A stretch of DNA of 64,000 bases, from contig CAZNRD010000002.1 of NCBI GenBank assembly GCA_964575425.1, forward strand, positions 1-64,000, in the 5' to 3' direction. The translations under genes and the position numbers were made by a program. This DNA is from DATEAV01 sp964575425. Lineage in GTDB: Bacteria; Chloroflexota; Anaerolineae; Anaerolineales; E44-bin32. Shown piece after piece: positions 7,428 to 16,543 of the stretch (its first letter is position 1; each line of letters starts with the position of its first letter). Under the pieces are notes generated by a model. It did not search any database, was not told the DNA's origin, and saw nothing but the letters and a program-made list of their open reading frames with translations.

Positions 7428-8678
7428 ATGAGCGACAAGATCCACCTCGCCGTGGTCGGGGGCAGCGGGGCAGCCACGCCGGCCCTGATTCAGGCTCTGG
7501 CGAACCGCGGCGACAGGCCGCCGATGGAGGTGGTGCTAATCGGACGGACAGAGGGCAAACTGGCCCGCGTCGCAGCGGTTGCCGAACGCCTGGCGCAGGG
7601 CGCAAAGGAGGCACCGCTCGAGATTCGCGCGACCACCGACATCGACCGCGGCCTCGAAGGGGCCGACTACGTCTTCAGCCAGATTCGCGTGGGCGGCTAC
7701 GCCGCCCGCCAGCGTGATGAGACATTTCCCCATGCCTTCGGCCTTCCCGGAGAGGAGACCTTCGGCCCCGGCGGTATGAACAACGCGCTGCGCACCGTCC
7801 CGGTGACCCTCGAGGCCTGCCGCCGCATCGAGAAGGTCGCACCCCAGGCACTCCTGATCAACTTGACCAACCCGTCGAGCTACATCCAGTATGCCATCGC
7901 GCGGTACACGAAGGTTTCGGTGGTGGGTGTCTGTGATTCTCCCGTGGGCCTCGCGACCGGCATCGCCGCCGCGCTGGGAGCCTCGGTGGAGGAGTTGTGG
8001 GTCGGGTACGTCGGCATGCACCACTTCGGCTGGGTGACCGAGGTGCGGTGGCGCGGTCAAGACGTGATACCGGACCTTCTAAGTCGCCTCGACGAATTCC
8101 CCGGCCTGCCCGTCGATGCGGACATGGTGCGCGCCGTTGGCGCCATCCCCACTTCCTACTTCCGCTACTACTTTCATCCGGACCGCATGCTCACCAAGCA
8201 GCAGGGCAAGCCTTCCCGCGCCGAGCAGTTGATGGAGCTGGAGGCCAGGATGCTGGCCGAGTATGGGGCACACAAGGGGCCGGGTCTGCCGCCGAGCCTG
8301 CAGCAGCGGGGCGCGCACTGGTACGAAGAGGTGGTTGTCCCCGTGCTCCTGGCCCATGCGCTGGACTCGCGCCGCGTCTTCATTCTCAACCTGCCCAACA
8401 AGACAACCCTTCCCTGGATGCCCGCCGAGGCCATCGTCGAACTGCCCGCCCTGGTGACGCGCCAGGGTTTCTACCCGCTCGACCCCCCATCGGTGCCTCC
8501 GGACCTGCGGGCGATGCTCGTGGGCAACGCAGCCTGCGAGATGCTGTGGGTGGAGGCGGTGGTTGAGCGATCGTATGAAAAGGCTCTCCGGGCCATGATG
8601 CTCAGCCCGTTGGTCCACAACCTCGACCAGGCCCGGGCGATCCTTGACGCAATGTGGCCAGGGGGAGCCACGTCCTGA
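7428..8678 (+). CDS. GH4-family glycosidase-like enzyme (third of three)
   Basis: A 416-residue GH4 protein. NAD loop VVGGSGAATP is at residues 9-18. GLPGEETFGPGG, LTNPSS, Cys169 (VGVCDSP) and His199 in GMHHFGW follow. The other two copies read GLNH at the last motif and this one GMHH, so a residue next to the metal His has changed from Asn to His and specificity probably differs. ATG 7428 has AGGTG 7 bases upstream. GTG 7419, overlapping the previous stop, is an alternative that adds three residues. With the two paralogues it gives the operon three phospho-glycosidase-type activities. Confidence 0.9.
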   Translation: MSDKIHLAVVGGSGAATPALIQALANRGDRPPMEVVLIGRTEGKLARVAAVAERLAQGAKEAPLEIRATTDIDRGLEGADYVFSQIRVGGYAARQRDETFPHAFGLPGEETFGPGGMNNALRTVPVTLEACRRIEKVAPQALLINLTNPSSYIQYAIARYTKVSVVGVCDSPVGLATGIAAALGASVEELWVGYVGMHHFGWVTEVRWRGQDVIPDLLSRLDEFPGLPVDADMVRAVGAIPTSYFRYYFHPDRMLTKQQGKPSRAEQLMELEARMLAEYGAHKGPGLPPSLQQRGAHWYEEVVVPVLLAHALDSRRVFILNLPNKTTLPWMPAEAIVELPALVTRQGFYPLDPPSVPPDLRAMLVGNAACEMLWVEAVVERSYEKALRAMMLSPLVHNLDQARAILDAMWPGGATS

Positions 8679-8686
8679 GCAGCGGC

Positions 8687-9551
8687 ATGGGAAGTGCTCC
8701 AGAGGGACGCGCCTTTGTTCTGGGGATCGACGGTGGGGCGACGCGCACAGTCTGCCTGATCGCGGACGAAGCTGGAACCGAGGTCGCCCGAGCAGTGGGC
8801 GGGCCTTCGAACCACCAGGCGGTAGGGGTGGAGGCGGCGCGGCGGGCGCTGGCGCAGGCCATCGCGCAAGCGTGCGATGCGGCCGGGAACCCGCCGCTGG
8901 CGGCTGCTTGCTGGGGCATGGCCGGGCTGGACCGCCCGGAAGACGGCCGCATCCTCAACGCGCTCGCGGCCGAGCTCCTTCCCGGGGTGCCGGTTGCGGT
9001 CGTTCATGATGCCGACATCGCGCTGGTGGGTGGGGCGGGCGGCAGCCGAGTGGGCGTGGTGGTGATCGCCGGGACGGGGTCCATTGCTGCGGGCTACGAC
9101 ATCGCTGGGCGAACGGCGCGCGCCGGCGGCTGGGGCCATGTGCTGGGTGACGAGGGCAGTGGCTACGACATTGCCCGGCGCGGCCTGAACGCCGCCACGC
9201 GCGCCTCCGACGGCCGGGCGCCAGCGACGGCGCTGGCGACCGTCGTGCTGGCGGCGGCCGATGAGGGGGGACGGGACCGCGAGGGCTATCGTCGAGGCGT
9301 GCAGCGACGAGCTGGCGCTGGCCGCGGAGACCGTGATCCGGGCGCTGGGCATGGAAGCGGAAACGTTCGACGTCGTCCTGTCGGAAGGGATCTTCCAGGG
9401 AAGCGAAAAAGTGGTCGAATGCGTTCGCTGCCGTCTGGCGGGAGTGGCTCCGCGGGCGCGGGTCCGGCTCCCACTGCGGGAACCTGTGTGGGGAGCCGTG
9501 TGGCTGGCGCTGCAAGGCTGCAGATCGTCTAGAGATCCCGGTCAGCGATGA
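8687..9551 (+). pseudogene. Decayed N-acetylglucosamine-kinase-like gene (BadF/BadG/BcrA ATPase family)
   Basis: The N-terminal two-thirds is a normal ASKHA sugar kinase: GIDGGATRTVCL (phosphate 1), GMAGLDRPEDG, VIAGTGSIAAG (phosphate 2) and GGWGHVLGDEGSG. The frame then breaks at a run of six G (9265-9270). With one G fewer the protein continues as a family-like C-terminus (AIVEACSDELALAAETVIRA and on) to 9551. By comparison with family layout about 35-40 residues are also missing just before the break, after ATALA, and the usual LSGGIF motif reads LSEGIF. These extra lesions favour real decay over a single sequencing error. ATG 8687 is chosen; GTG 8654 is possible. It ends convergent with the amidase gene. 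Confidence 0.8.
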
Positions 9552-10359
9552 GGCCGTAGAGTTCCGGACGCCGGTCTCTCAGCAAGTCGATTTCGTATTC
9601 GCCGGGTCTGAAGATGCGGTGCTTGCGCTCGCTGCGGCTGAGATCCAGGTCAGCGATGAGCAGCGCTTCCTTATCCTTGCCGGCCTCGGCTAGGACTTCC
9701 CCATCAGGACCTATGATCATGCTGCGGCCGAGGTAGCGCGAGGCGCCCTCGGAACCGACATGGTCTGCTGCCAGGAGGTAGAGGCCGTTCTCGGCCGCGC
9801 GGGCTCGCGCCACGAAGTCGGGGTAGAGCGTGGCGGCCTGCGGCCAGGCGGTGGGGAGCAGGATGGCCTGGGCGCCGGTGAGGGCCAGGACGCGCGCCGG
9901 CTCGGGAAAGCGCAGGTCGTAGCAGATTAGCATTCCCAGGCGGCCGAGCGGGGTGGCGAACGGCTCTGCCAGCCTCTCGCCGGGGGTGAGGTACCGGTCG
10001 ACGCCGAGGCAGATGAGATGTGTCTTTCGGTAGCATCCGAGGACGCCGTCCGGCGAGAGCAACACCGCGGTGTTGAAGCAGCGGCCGTGCTCGTCCTTCT
10101 CGATCGTTCCCACGACGGCGTGCAGATCCCAGCGGCGGCAGGCCTCGGCCAGGCGGTCCGTGCGGGGCCCAGGGATCGGTTCGGCCATGGCGGCGGCCTC
10201 CTCGGCGGTCAGCATGTAGCCCGTGAGGGCGCATTCCGGGAACAGCACTAACTGCGCGCCCTGCGCGGCGGCCTGGTGCATCCAGTCGAGGACGCGGGCC
10301 AGGTTCCGCTCGGGTTCGAGGGGCTGGGTTTCCATCTGCACGACAGCGATCCGCGGCAT
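9529..10359 (-). CDS. Carbon-nitrogen hydrolase (nitrilase superfamily) amidase
   Basis: A 276-residue enzyme with the full Glu-Lys-Cys triad: Glu42 in LFPECALTGY, Lys112 in CYRKTHL and Cys146 in LICYDLRFPE. The family hydrolyses non-peptide C-N bonds through a thioester intermediate. Substrate is not readable; omega-amidase and carbamoylase relatives share this size. The start is placed at MPRIAVVQME (10359) because GGAG lies 8 bases upstream there. The upstream ATG at 10386 has no ribosome site. It is convergent with the kinase pseudogene and overlaps it by 23 bases. Confidence 0.9.
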   Translation of the reverse strand: MPRIAVVQMETQPLEPERNLARVLDWMHQAAAQGAQLVLFPECALTGYMLTAEEAAAMAEPIPGPRTDRLAEACRRWDLHAVVGTIEKDEHGRCFNTAVLLSPDGVLGCYRKTHLICLGVDRYLTPGERLAEPFATPLGRLGMLICYDLRFPEPARVLALTGAQAILLPTAWPQAATLYPDFVARARAAENGLYLLAADHVGSEGASRYLGRSMIIGPDGEVLAEAGKDKEALLIADLDLSRSERKHRIFRPGEYEIDLLRDRRPELYGLIADRDL

Positions 10360-10452
10360 GGCATGACTCCGGTTTGCGTCCGACATGAGTATACCCAGTG
10401 GGCCGTAGCGGTGAGCACTCGTCCCGGCAGGAGGCCTTCAGCGTTGAAGAAC

Positions 10453-10483
10453 CGCCGCCCTGTGCCTGGGCCACAGGGCGGCG
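10453..10483 (-). terminator. Perfect 12-bp hairpin terminator
   Basis: The arms CGCCGCCCTGTG (10453-10464) and CACAGGGCGGCG (10472-10483) are fully complementary with a 7-base loop. On the minus strand the stem is followed by GTTCTTC. This fits Rho-independent termination of the small gene at 10512-10745. Confidence 0.75.
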
Positions 10484-10511
10484 TTGGTGGGCCGAATGTC
10501 CGGAGGTGTGT

Positions 10512-10745
10512 TCAGGCGCTTTTGGTTTCTTCCAGGCCTTTGAGCGCGTGGTCAATCAGGCTGCGTGCCGCCAGCAGCATCTCGCGCCCGGCCGCCCGGC
10601 GGTGGCGGATGAACTCAGGCGGGAACAGGGCCTCGACGCTCTTGCGCAATTCCTCACGGGCGGCGCGGAAATGGGCACGCGCCTCCTCCGGAATCACCCG
10701 GCAGGGGCGGCCTGCCTCCTCTGGGGGAACCTTCTTCTCGGGCAT
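10512..10745 (-). CDS. Small conserved-looking protein, function unknown
   Basis: A 77-residue charged protein, rich in Arg, Glu and Ala, predicted helical and without membrane segments or cysteine motifs. Phrases such as PEEARAHFRAAREELRKS and GREMLLAARSLIDHALKG look like a paired-helix protein. I do not recognise a family. ATG 10745 has GGGAGG 5 bases upstream. It has its own -10 element (10781-10786) and terminator (10453-10483), so it is probably a free-standing single-gene unit and a genuine gene. Confidence 0.8.
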   Translation of the reverse strand: MPEKKVPPEEAGRPCRVIPEEARAHFRAAREELRKSVEALFPPEFIRHRRAAGREMLLAARSLIDHALKGLEETKSA

Positions 10746-10780
10746 GACAACCTCCCTCAACAGCACGGCTGTCCCTTCGT

Positions 10781-10786
10781 ATTATA
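10781..10786 (-). promoter_or_regulatory. -10 element of the small gene at 10745
   Basis: The minus strand reads TATAAT 36 bases upstream of the ATG. No convincing -35 hexamer lies 16-18 bases further upstream. Confidence 0.5.
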
Positions 10787-10882
10787 GCACCGCACGACCA
10801 TCCCTCTTCCGTTGACCTCTCCCTGGGTTCGCTGTTGAGGACGGAGATCCCCGCGGCCTTGCCTTCGGCGCGTTTCCCGAAG

Positions 10883-12031
10883 TCACATGCGCTCGAGGAT
10901 TGTGGCCGTGGCCATGCCGTGGCCGATGCACATGGTCTGTAGGCCGTAACGCCCTCCGCTGCGGTGGAGGCCATGGACCAGTTTGGTCATCAGGATGGCG
11001 CCGGTGGCACCGAGGGGGTGCCCATGGGCAATGGCGCCACCGTCGGGATTGAGGCGCGCCGGATCCACCGGGAATTCGGAGAGCCAGGCCAGCGTCACGG
11101 AGGCGAACGCCTCGTTGACCTCGAAGAGGTCGATGTCCTCCAGGCTGAGTCCTGCCTTGTGCAGCACCTGCCGCGTGGCTGGGATCGGCCCGTCGAGCAT
11201 CAGCACCGGGTCGGTGCCGACGACAACACGCGCCACCACGCGCGCCGTGGGCCGCAACCCGTAGGTCTTCACCGCCCGCTCCGAGGCCAGCAGCAGGGCG
11301 GCAGCGCCGTCGCTGATCTGGCTGCTGTTGCCAGCGGTGATGACGCCGTCGGGCTTGAAGGCGGGCGGCAGGGCAGCCATCTTGGCGCGGTCGGGTGGGA
11401 CGCGCACGCCCTGGTCGTGTTCGACCAGTCGAGTGCTGCCCTGACCGTCGGGCACAGGCACCGGAGTGATCTGAGCTGCCAGACGTCCCTCGCGGATGGC
11501 GTCGCCGGCCCGGATGTGACTCTCGTAAGCGAAATCATCCAGCGCCTCGCGGCTGAGGTGGAACTTCTCGGCCATCATCTCGGCGCTGATGCCTTGATGG
11601 ACCAGCGCATAGGGAAAGTTGGCCGGCCATTCGCTGGAGTAGTCGCTTCCCAGTGGCTGATGCGACATCATCTCGATGCCCCCGCCGATGGCCAGGTCCA
11701 AGTCCCCGGCAAGGATTTCCTGGGCAGCAAAGTGAACGGCCTGCTGGCCCGAGCCGCACATGCGATTGAGCTGGACCGCCGGGACGGTGACCGGGAAGCC
11801 GGCCTGGAGGGCGGCCAACCGCGCGATGTTGGCTCCTTGATCGCCAATCGGGGTGACGCAGCCAAGGATGACATCCTGGACCTGCTCCGGCTCCACGCCG
11901 GCGCGGTGGACGACCTCGCGCAGTACGTGCGCCGCCAGATCGACGGGGGCCACCGGATACAGCGCTCCTGCCTGAGGCTTGCCCACGCCGATGGGCGTGC
12001 GAACGGCAGCGATGATGTACACTTCGGGCAT
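10883..12031 (-). CDS. Thiolase (acetyl-CoA acetyltransferase family)
   Basis: A 382-residue thiolase that condenses or cleaves acyl-CoA. The acylated cysteine is Cys92 in LNRMCGSGQQAVH. NEAFA, then AIAHGHPLGATGA with the active His, and the second catalytic Cys in TMCIGHGMATA near the C-terminus complete the site. Biosynthetic and degradative thiolases share these motifs, so direction and chain length are not decided. No other beta-oxidation gene lies beside it. A strong AGGAGG precedes ATG 12031. The gene is divergent from the MFS gene at 12201. Confidence 0.95.
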   Translation of the reverse strand: MPEVYIIAAVRTPIGVGKPQAGALYPVAPVDLAAHVLREVVHRAGVEPEQVQDVILGCVTPIGDQGANIARLAALQAGFPVTVPAVQLNRMCGSGQQAVHFAAQEILAGDLDLAIGGGIEMMSHQPLGSDYSSEWPANFPYALVHQGISAEMMAEKFHLSREALDDFAYESHIRAGDAIREGRLAAQITPVPVPDGQGSTRLVEHDQGVRVPPDRAKMAALPPAFKPDGVITAGNSSQISDGAAALLLASERAVKTYGLRPTARVVARVVVGTDPVLMLDGPIPATRQVLHKAGLSLEDIDLFEVNEAFASVTLAWLSEFPVDPARLNPDGGAIAHGHPLGATGAILMTKLVHGLHRSGGRYGLQTMCIGHGMATATILERM

Positions 12032-12200
12032 CGATGTCCTCCTGGGGTGATGCTCCGGCCCGGCCGCTCGCGCTCTCGGCCGGTGTCCTTTTGCGCTCAG
12101 GATACGTCAGCAGTCCAGGCTCGTCAACGGCCGGGGCAACCCTCGCTGTCGTGTAATGGAGCCTCAGGGGACAAATCCATGTCACGGGAGGTCCGACCAC

Positions 12201-13436
12201 ATGACCAGCGACAATCAACGCCGCCTGCCTCGCAACGTCTGGATCGTGACGCTGACCTCGTTCCTCACCGACATCTCGACCGAGATGGTGACGAACCTCC
12301 TGCCTCTCTTCCTGTTCACCGTCCTCGGAGTCCGGACCGGCATCATCGGCCTGATCGAAGGTGTGGCCGAGACCACCGCCAGCTTGCTGAAAGCCTTCTC
12401 GGGGTGGCTTTCGGACCGCATCGGCCGGCGCAAGGTATTGGCCGTCCTGGGATACGGTCTCTCAACCGCTGCCAAACCTTTCCTGTACTGGGCCACCTCG
12501 TGGTGGTGGGTGTTGGGTGTGCGCTTTGCCGATCGGGTAGGGAAAGGGCTGCGCACCGCGCCGCGCGACGCGCTGGTGGCCGACAGCACAGGAGGCGAGC
12601 ACCGGGGGCTGGCATTTGGCCTGCACCGCGCCGGCGACACAGCGGGGGCCGTCGTCGGGATCGGCTTGGCACTCGCGGTGTTGGCGGCTGTGGGTCAGGG
12701 GGGCACGTTGGATCGTCAGGTGTTTCAGACGGTCGTCCTAGTCAGCCTGGTCCCGGCTGCATGCGCCGTGGGGGTGCTGGCCATCGGCGCGCGTGAACCA
12801 CGTGCGGTGAAGGCAACAAGGGCTAGACCACCGTTCAGCCTCCGGGGCCTGGATCGTAGGTTCCTTCTGTTCCTGGGAGTCGTGCTGCTCTTCACCCTGG
12901 GCAATTCCTCGGATGCATTCCTGATCCTGCGCGCCCAGTCGGCTGGGCTCTCGGTGTCGGCGGTCCTGGGGGTGATGATCGTCTTTAACCTGACGTATGC
13001 GTTGGTTTCCAGCCCGGCCGGCGCTCTTTCCGACCGAGTCGGTCGGCGGCGGCTGCTGGTTCTTGGCTGGCTGCTGTATGCGGCGACGTACTTCGGCTTT
13101 GCCCGTCTGGCGGCGGGCTGGCAGGCCTGGATGTGGATGGCGGTGTACGGCATCTACTACGCCCTGTCCGAGGGCGCGGCTCGCGCGTTGGTGGCAGACC
13201 TGGTGCCAGCAGAGCGGCGTGGGACTGCTTACGGGGTGTACCACGCTGCGGTCGGGCTGGCTGCGTTTCCCGCCAGCCTTGTGGCCGGGATCCTGTGGCA
13301 GGGAGTGGGCCGGTGGCAGGGCTTTGGCCCGCCGGCGCCTTTCCTGTTCGGCGCGGCGCTGGCGCTCCTCTCGGCTGTGCTGCTGACGGTCCTGCCGATC
13401 ACCCCGAAGGCTCAGCAGAAAGGTGATCTGCCATGA
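12201..13436 (+). CDS. Major facilitator superfamily transporter
   Basis: A 411-residue carrier with about 12 hydrophobic helices in two halves. The loop 2-3 motif of MFS appears twice (GWLSDRIGRRKVL in the first half and GALSDRVGRRRLLVL in the second). The opening LTSFLTDISTEMVTNLLPLFL is typical of a bacterial MFS branch of unknown substrate. ATG 12201 has GGGAGG 9 bases upstream. Its TGA overlaps the next ATG (ATGA), so it is coupled to the membrane protein at 13433. No substrate is assigned. Confidence 0.92.
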   Translation: MTSDNQRRLPRNVWIVTLTSFLTDISTEMVTNLLPLFLFTVLGVRTGIIGLIEGVAETTASLLKAFSGWLSDRIGRRKVLAVLGYGLSTAAKPFLYWATSWWWVLGVRFADRVGKGLRTAPRDALVADSTGGEHRGLAFGLHRAGDTAGAVVGIGLALAVLAAVGQGGTLDRQVFQTVVLVSLVPAACAVGVLAIGAREPRAVKATRARPPFSLRGLDRRFLLFLGVVLLFTLGNSSDAFLILRAQSAGLSVSAVLGVMIVFNLTYALVSSPAGALSDRVGRRRLLVLGWLLYAATYFGFARLAAGWQAWMWMAVYGIYYALSEGAARALVADLVPAERRGTAYGVYHAAVGLAAFPASLVAGILWQGVGRWQGFGPPAPFLFGAALALLSAVLLTVLPITPKAQQKGDLP

Positions 13437-14563
13437 GTCGATGGCCGAATTCGGTGCGCGCACCGGTCCGACGCCTGAGGGCAGAGCGCTACCTGACGCT
13501 CACCCTCGTGAGCTTCTCGCTTTCGGTCATGGTCACCCGCCTTCTTCTCTACCTCACCGGCTATCCCCAACTGGGCGCCGGGCCACTCCACATTGCCCAT
13601 GTGCTGTGGGGTGGAATGCTGCTTTTCGCCGCCGCGCTGCTGCCGCTGCTGTGGGCGAATCGCTGGGTCTACACAACGGGCGCACTGCTCGCCGGCGTCG
13701 GCGTGGGACTGTTCATCGATGAGGTGGGCAAGTTCATCACCCAGAACAATGACTACTTCCACCCGGCTGCAGCCCCCATCATCTATGCCTTCTTCCTGCT
13801 GACGGCTCTGCTTCTGCTCCAGGTCCGCCGAACGCCGACGGGAGGCCCGCGCCTCGACCTGTATCACGCGCTGGAGTCGCTGGAAGAGGTTCTCGAACAT
13901 GACCTCGAGCCGGATGAGCACCGGGATCTGATGGAACGCCTGGACCGCGCCTCGCGTGCCGCAACCCAGCCGGACCTCGCCCGGCTGGCAGGGTACCTGC
14001 TTGCCTTCCTGCACGATGAGAAGATCTGCCTGGCACCCGCAGCGCCCGATGTGTGGGAAAGAACGATGCGGTCGTGGAGGGCCTTCGAGATCCGTTGGCT
14101 GCCGCGCCGGCGGCTGCGGGTGCTGGCGGTCCTGGGGCTGGCGGGGCTTGGTGCGGCGGCGCTCGTCCAGCTGGGGACGCTGTTGATCGCGGTCCGGTCC
14201 CCGGAGGCGCTGGCGAGGGCGGTGGAGAACTTGGTGCGGCTGGGTCGGGTCTCGGGTTCGGTTGGCCTCGGTTGGTTCCTGGCTCGAGTGGCGCTCGAGG
14301 GTACGGTCGGATTGCTCCTGTGGGTGGCGGCGGTGTTCATCGTGGCAGGAAGAGAGCACGGTGGCTTCCGCCTCGGCGCTCTGGCGCTTCTGCTCTCGCT
14401 GACCACCGTCGATCTGCTGCTGTTCTACTTCGAGCAGTTCTCCACCTTCGGCCTGGCGGCACTGCAGGCGCTGCTCTTGCTTGGCGTATGGCACTATCAG
14501 CGCCGCTACCTCAACCCTGCAGCCATGCGGCGGAGAAGGATCTCGGAGACCAGGCAGGCCTAG
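13433..14563 (+). CDS. Polytopic membrane protein of unknown function
   Basis: A 376-residue protein with four hydrophobic helices in the first 125 residues. A soluble middle of about 110 residues follows (LYHALESLEEVLEHDLEPDEHRD and on), then four more helices. The first helical block holds the short motifs GPLHIAHVLWGG and GLFIDEVGKFIT. I know no function for it. ATG 13433 overlaps the MFS stop by 4 bases, with AAAGGTG upstream, so the pair is one operon and the two proteins may work together. Confidence 0.85.
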   Translation: MSRWPNSVRAPVRRLRAERYLTLTLVSFSLSVMVTRLLLYLTGYPQLGAGPLHIAHVLWGGMLLFAAALLPLLWANRWVYTTGALLAGVGVGLFIDEVGKFITQNNDYFHPAAAPIIYAFFLLTALLLLQVRRTPTGGPRLDLYHALESLEEVLEHDLEPDEHRDLMERLDRASRAATQPDLARLAGYLLAFLHDEKICLAPAAPDVWERTMRSWRAFEIRWLPRRRLRVLAVLGLAGLGAAALVQLGTLLIAVRSPEALARAVENLVRLGRVSGSVGLGWFLARVALEGTVGLLLWVAAVFIVAGREHGGFRLGALALLLSLTTVDLLLFYFEQFSTFGLAALQALLLLGVWHYQRRYLNPAAMRRRRISETRQA

Positions 14564-14685
14564 ACTGATTTCGACGGCAGGCGCACCAGAGGAGGGAATG
14601 GGCCGGCCGCGAAGCCGACCACGCTCCGGTGCCGCCCGCCGACGCCTTCTTTGAATGTTGGGCCTGCCGGATCCCTGAGCCGCTG

Positions 14686-14691
14686 TATACT
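14686..14691 (+). promoter_or_regulatory. -10 element before the ornithine cyclodeaminase-like gene
   Basis: TATACT lies 30 bases upstream of ATG 14722 in the only intergenic space before this gene. No well-spaced -35 hexamer is evident. Confidence 0.4.
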
Positions 14692-14721
14692 CGGATGGGT
14701 GTGCACGAAGGAGGAGGTTCC

Positions 14722-15696
14722 ATGGACAAGCCCCAGCTGCTCTACCTTTCGCGTGCTGATGTCGAGGCCGTCGCCCTGGATATGAAGACCATCATCGAGC
14801 GTCTGGAGGAGGCCTTTCGTGAAAAGGGGCAAGGTGGAGTGGAGATGCCGCCCAAGCCCGGGATTCACACGCAGCCCGACGCCTTCATCCACGCCATGCC
14901 CGCGTTCATCCCCTCGCTGCGCTCGGCGGGCATCAAGTGGGTCAGCGGCTATCCGGCCAATCAGCAGCGCGGCCTGCCCTACATCTCCGGGCTGCTGATT
15001 CTGAACGACGTCGAGACCGGGTTGCCCTATGCGGTGATGGACTGCACCTGGATCACCGCCTACCGCACCGGCGCGGCCACGGCACTGGCGGCCAAGTACC
15101 TGGCTCGCCAGGGCAGCGAGGTGGTCGGCATCCTGGCCTGCGGCGTGCAGGGACGCACCAACCTCGAGGCCCTGGCCGTCCTCTTCCCCATCCGCCGCGT
15201 TTACGCGTATGACATCGTGCCCGAGGCGCAGGAGCGCTACGTGCAGGAGATGTCGGCCACACTCGGGGTGGAGGTCATCGGCGTGTCCGAGCCGCGCGCG
15301 GCCGTCGTCGAAAGCGACCTGGTCGTGACTTCCGGCCCTATTCTCAAGCATCCCACACCCATCATCCAGCCCGGCTGGCTGCGGCCGGGAGCGTTCGGCA
15401 GCGCCGTGGATTTCGACTCCTACTGGACGTCCGACGCCATGCGCGAGATGGACAAGATCAGCACGGACGATCACGAGCAGTTCCGCTACTATCGCAGCGT
15501 CGGCTACTTTGCCCAGACCCCCGATCCCTATGCCGACCTGGGCGAGCTGGTCACCGGCCGCAAGCCAGGGCGTCAGCGCGACGACGAACGCACGCTGGCC
15601 ATCAACCTTGGATTGGCGCTGGATGACATGGCCGTGGCACCGGAGATCTACCGTCGGGCGAAGGAGAAGGGCCTCGGGCACTGGCTGCCACTCTGA
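14722..15696 (+). CDS. Ornithine cyclodeaminase / mu-crystallin family oxidoreductase
   Basis: A 324-residue NAD(P)-dependent enzyme. GIKWVSGYPAN carries the substrate-binding Lys, DCTWITAYRTGAATALAAKYL the conserved Arg, and GILACGVQGRTNLEAL the Rossmann loop. The family includes ornithine cyclodeaminase, alanine dehydrogenase, ketimine reductase and lysine cyclodeaminase, so the substrate is open. The start at MDKPQLLYLS is supported by GGAGGAGG 5 bases before the ATG. A 34-base gap separates it from the methyltransferase gene. Confidence 0.9.
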   Translation: MDKPQLLYLSRADVEAVALDMKTIIERLEEAFREKGQGGVEMPPKPGIHTQPDAFIHAMPAFIPSLRSAGIKWVSGYPANQQRGLPYISGLLILNDVETGLPYAVMDCTWITAYRTGAATALAAKYLARQGSEVVGILACGVQGRTNLEALAVLFPIRRVYAYDIVPEAQERYVQEMSATLGVEVIGVSEPRAAVVESDLVVTSGPILKHPTPIIQPGWLRPGAFGSAVDFDSYWTSDAMREMDKISTDDHEQFRYYRSVGYFAQTPDPYADLGELVTGRKPGRQRDDERTLAINLGLALDDMAVAPEIYRRAKEKGLGHWLPL

Positions 15697-15730
15697 GGCA
15701 CACGTCGGTGCATTGGAGGGACGATTGACT

Positions 15731-16543
15731 GTGACGCGGATGCGTCGCTGGTCGCGCGCCGTCTATCACCTGACATCGATTCCGCTGCTCCTGGCCGGCT
15801 TCCGGGAGTGGGGTGCCATGGCGCGGGCCTTCCTGCGACGCTCAGGCGGCAGTCCCTTCACGGTCACCCTGCGCCGGAGCGGGCTGCGATTCCGTGTGCG
15901 CAGCGCCATGGATGTGTGGGTGCTGCGCGAGACCTGCCTTGGCCGCGAGTACGAGCAGTTTGGAATGGAGCTCCAGGACGGCTGGACGTACATCGACGTG
16001 GGCGCGGCCTTCGGCGACTTCGCCATCTGGGTGGCGCACCGGCGCCCGCGCAGCGTCGTGTACGCGTGCGAACCGTTCCCGCAGTCATTTGATCTCCTGC
16101 AGCAAAACCTGACTCTGAATCGAATCGGCAACGTCAAGCCGTTTCCCTACGCGCTCGCGGCGCGCTCGGGTCCGGTGCGGCTGTACCGTTGCGCCCGGGA
16201 GGCGGTGGAGTTCAGCACGGTGGGAGCGGATCCGCGTGCAGAAGGGCTCGAGGTGGAAGGAATCTCCCTCGACGATCTTTTCCGCGCACTGGCGCTGGAG
16301 CGCTGCGATTTCCTGAAGATGGATTGCGAGGGCGCGGAGTTCGAGATCCTGTTGGCCGCCAGCCGCGAGACGCTGGGCCGCATCCAGCACTTGTGTCTGG
16401 AATATCACGATGGCGTGACCGTGCACTCTCATCAGGATTTGGCCGAGTTCCTGAGGCGGCACGGGTTCGAAGTGAGCGCGAAACCGAATCGCGCCTGGCA
16501 GGGCCTGGGCCTGCTCTTCGCCAGCCGCAGCCTATTGGGCTGA
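15731..16543 (+). CDS. FkbM-family methyltransferase
   Basis: A 270-residue SAM-dependent methyltransferase of the FkbM type. SAM-binding motif I is YIDVGAAFGDFAIWVA, the acidic end of strand 2 is VVYACEPFPQSFDLL, and the family hallmark FLKMDCEGAEFEILL follows in the second half. FkbM enzymes often O-methylate sugars or polyketides; the target here is unknown. GGAGGG (15715-15720) serves either GTG 15731 (used) or TTG 15725, which would add two residues. An N-terminal helix of about 35 residues precedes the catalytic fold. Confidence 0.88.
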   Translation: MTRMRRWSRAVYHLTSIPLLLAGFREWGAMARAFLRRSGGSPFTVTLRRSGLRFRVRSAMDVWVLRETCLGREYEQFGMELQDGWTYIDVGAAFGDFAIWVAHRRPRSVVYACEPFPQSFDLLQQNLTLNRIGNVKPFPYALAARSGPVRLYRCAREAVEFSTVGADPRAEGLEVEGISLDDLFRALALERCDFLKMDCEGAEFEILLAASRETLGRIQHLCLEYHDGVTVHSHQDLAEFLRRHGFEVSAKPNRAWQGLGLLFASRSLLG

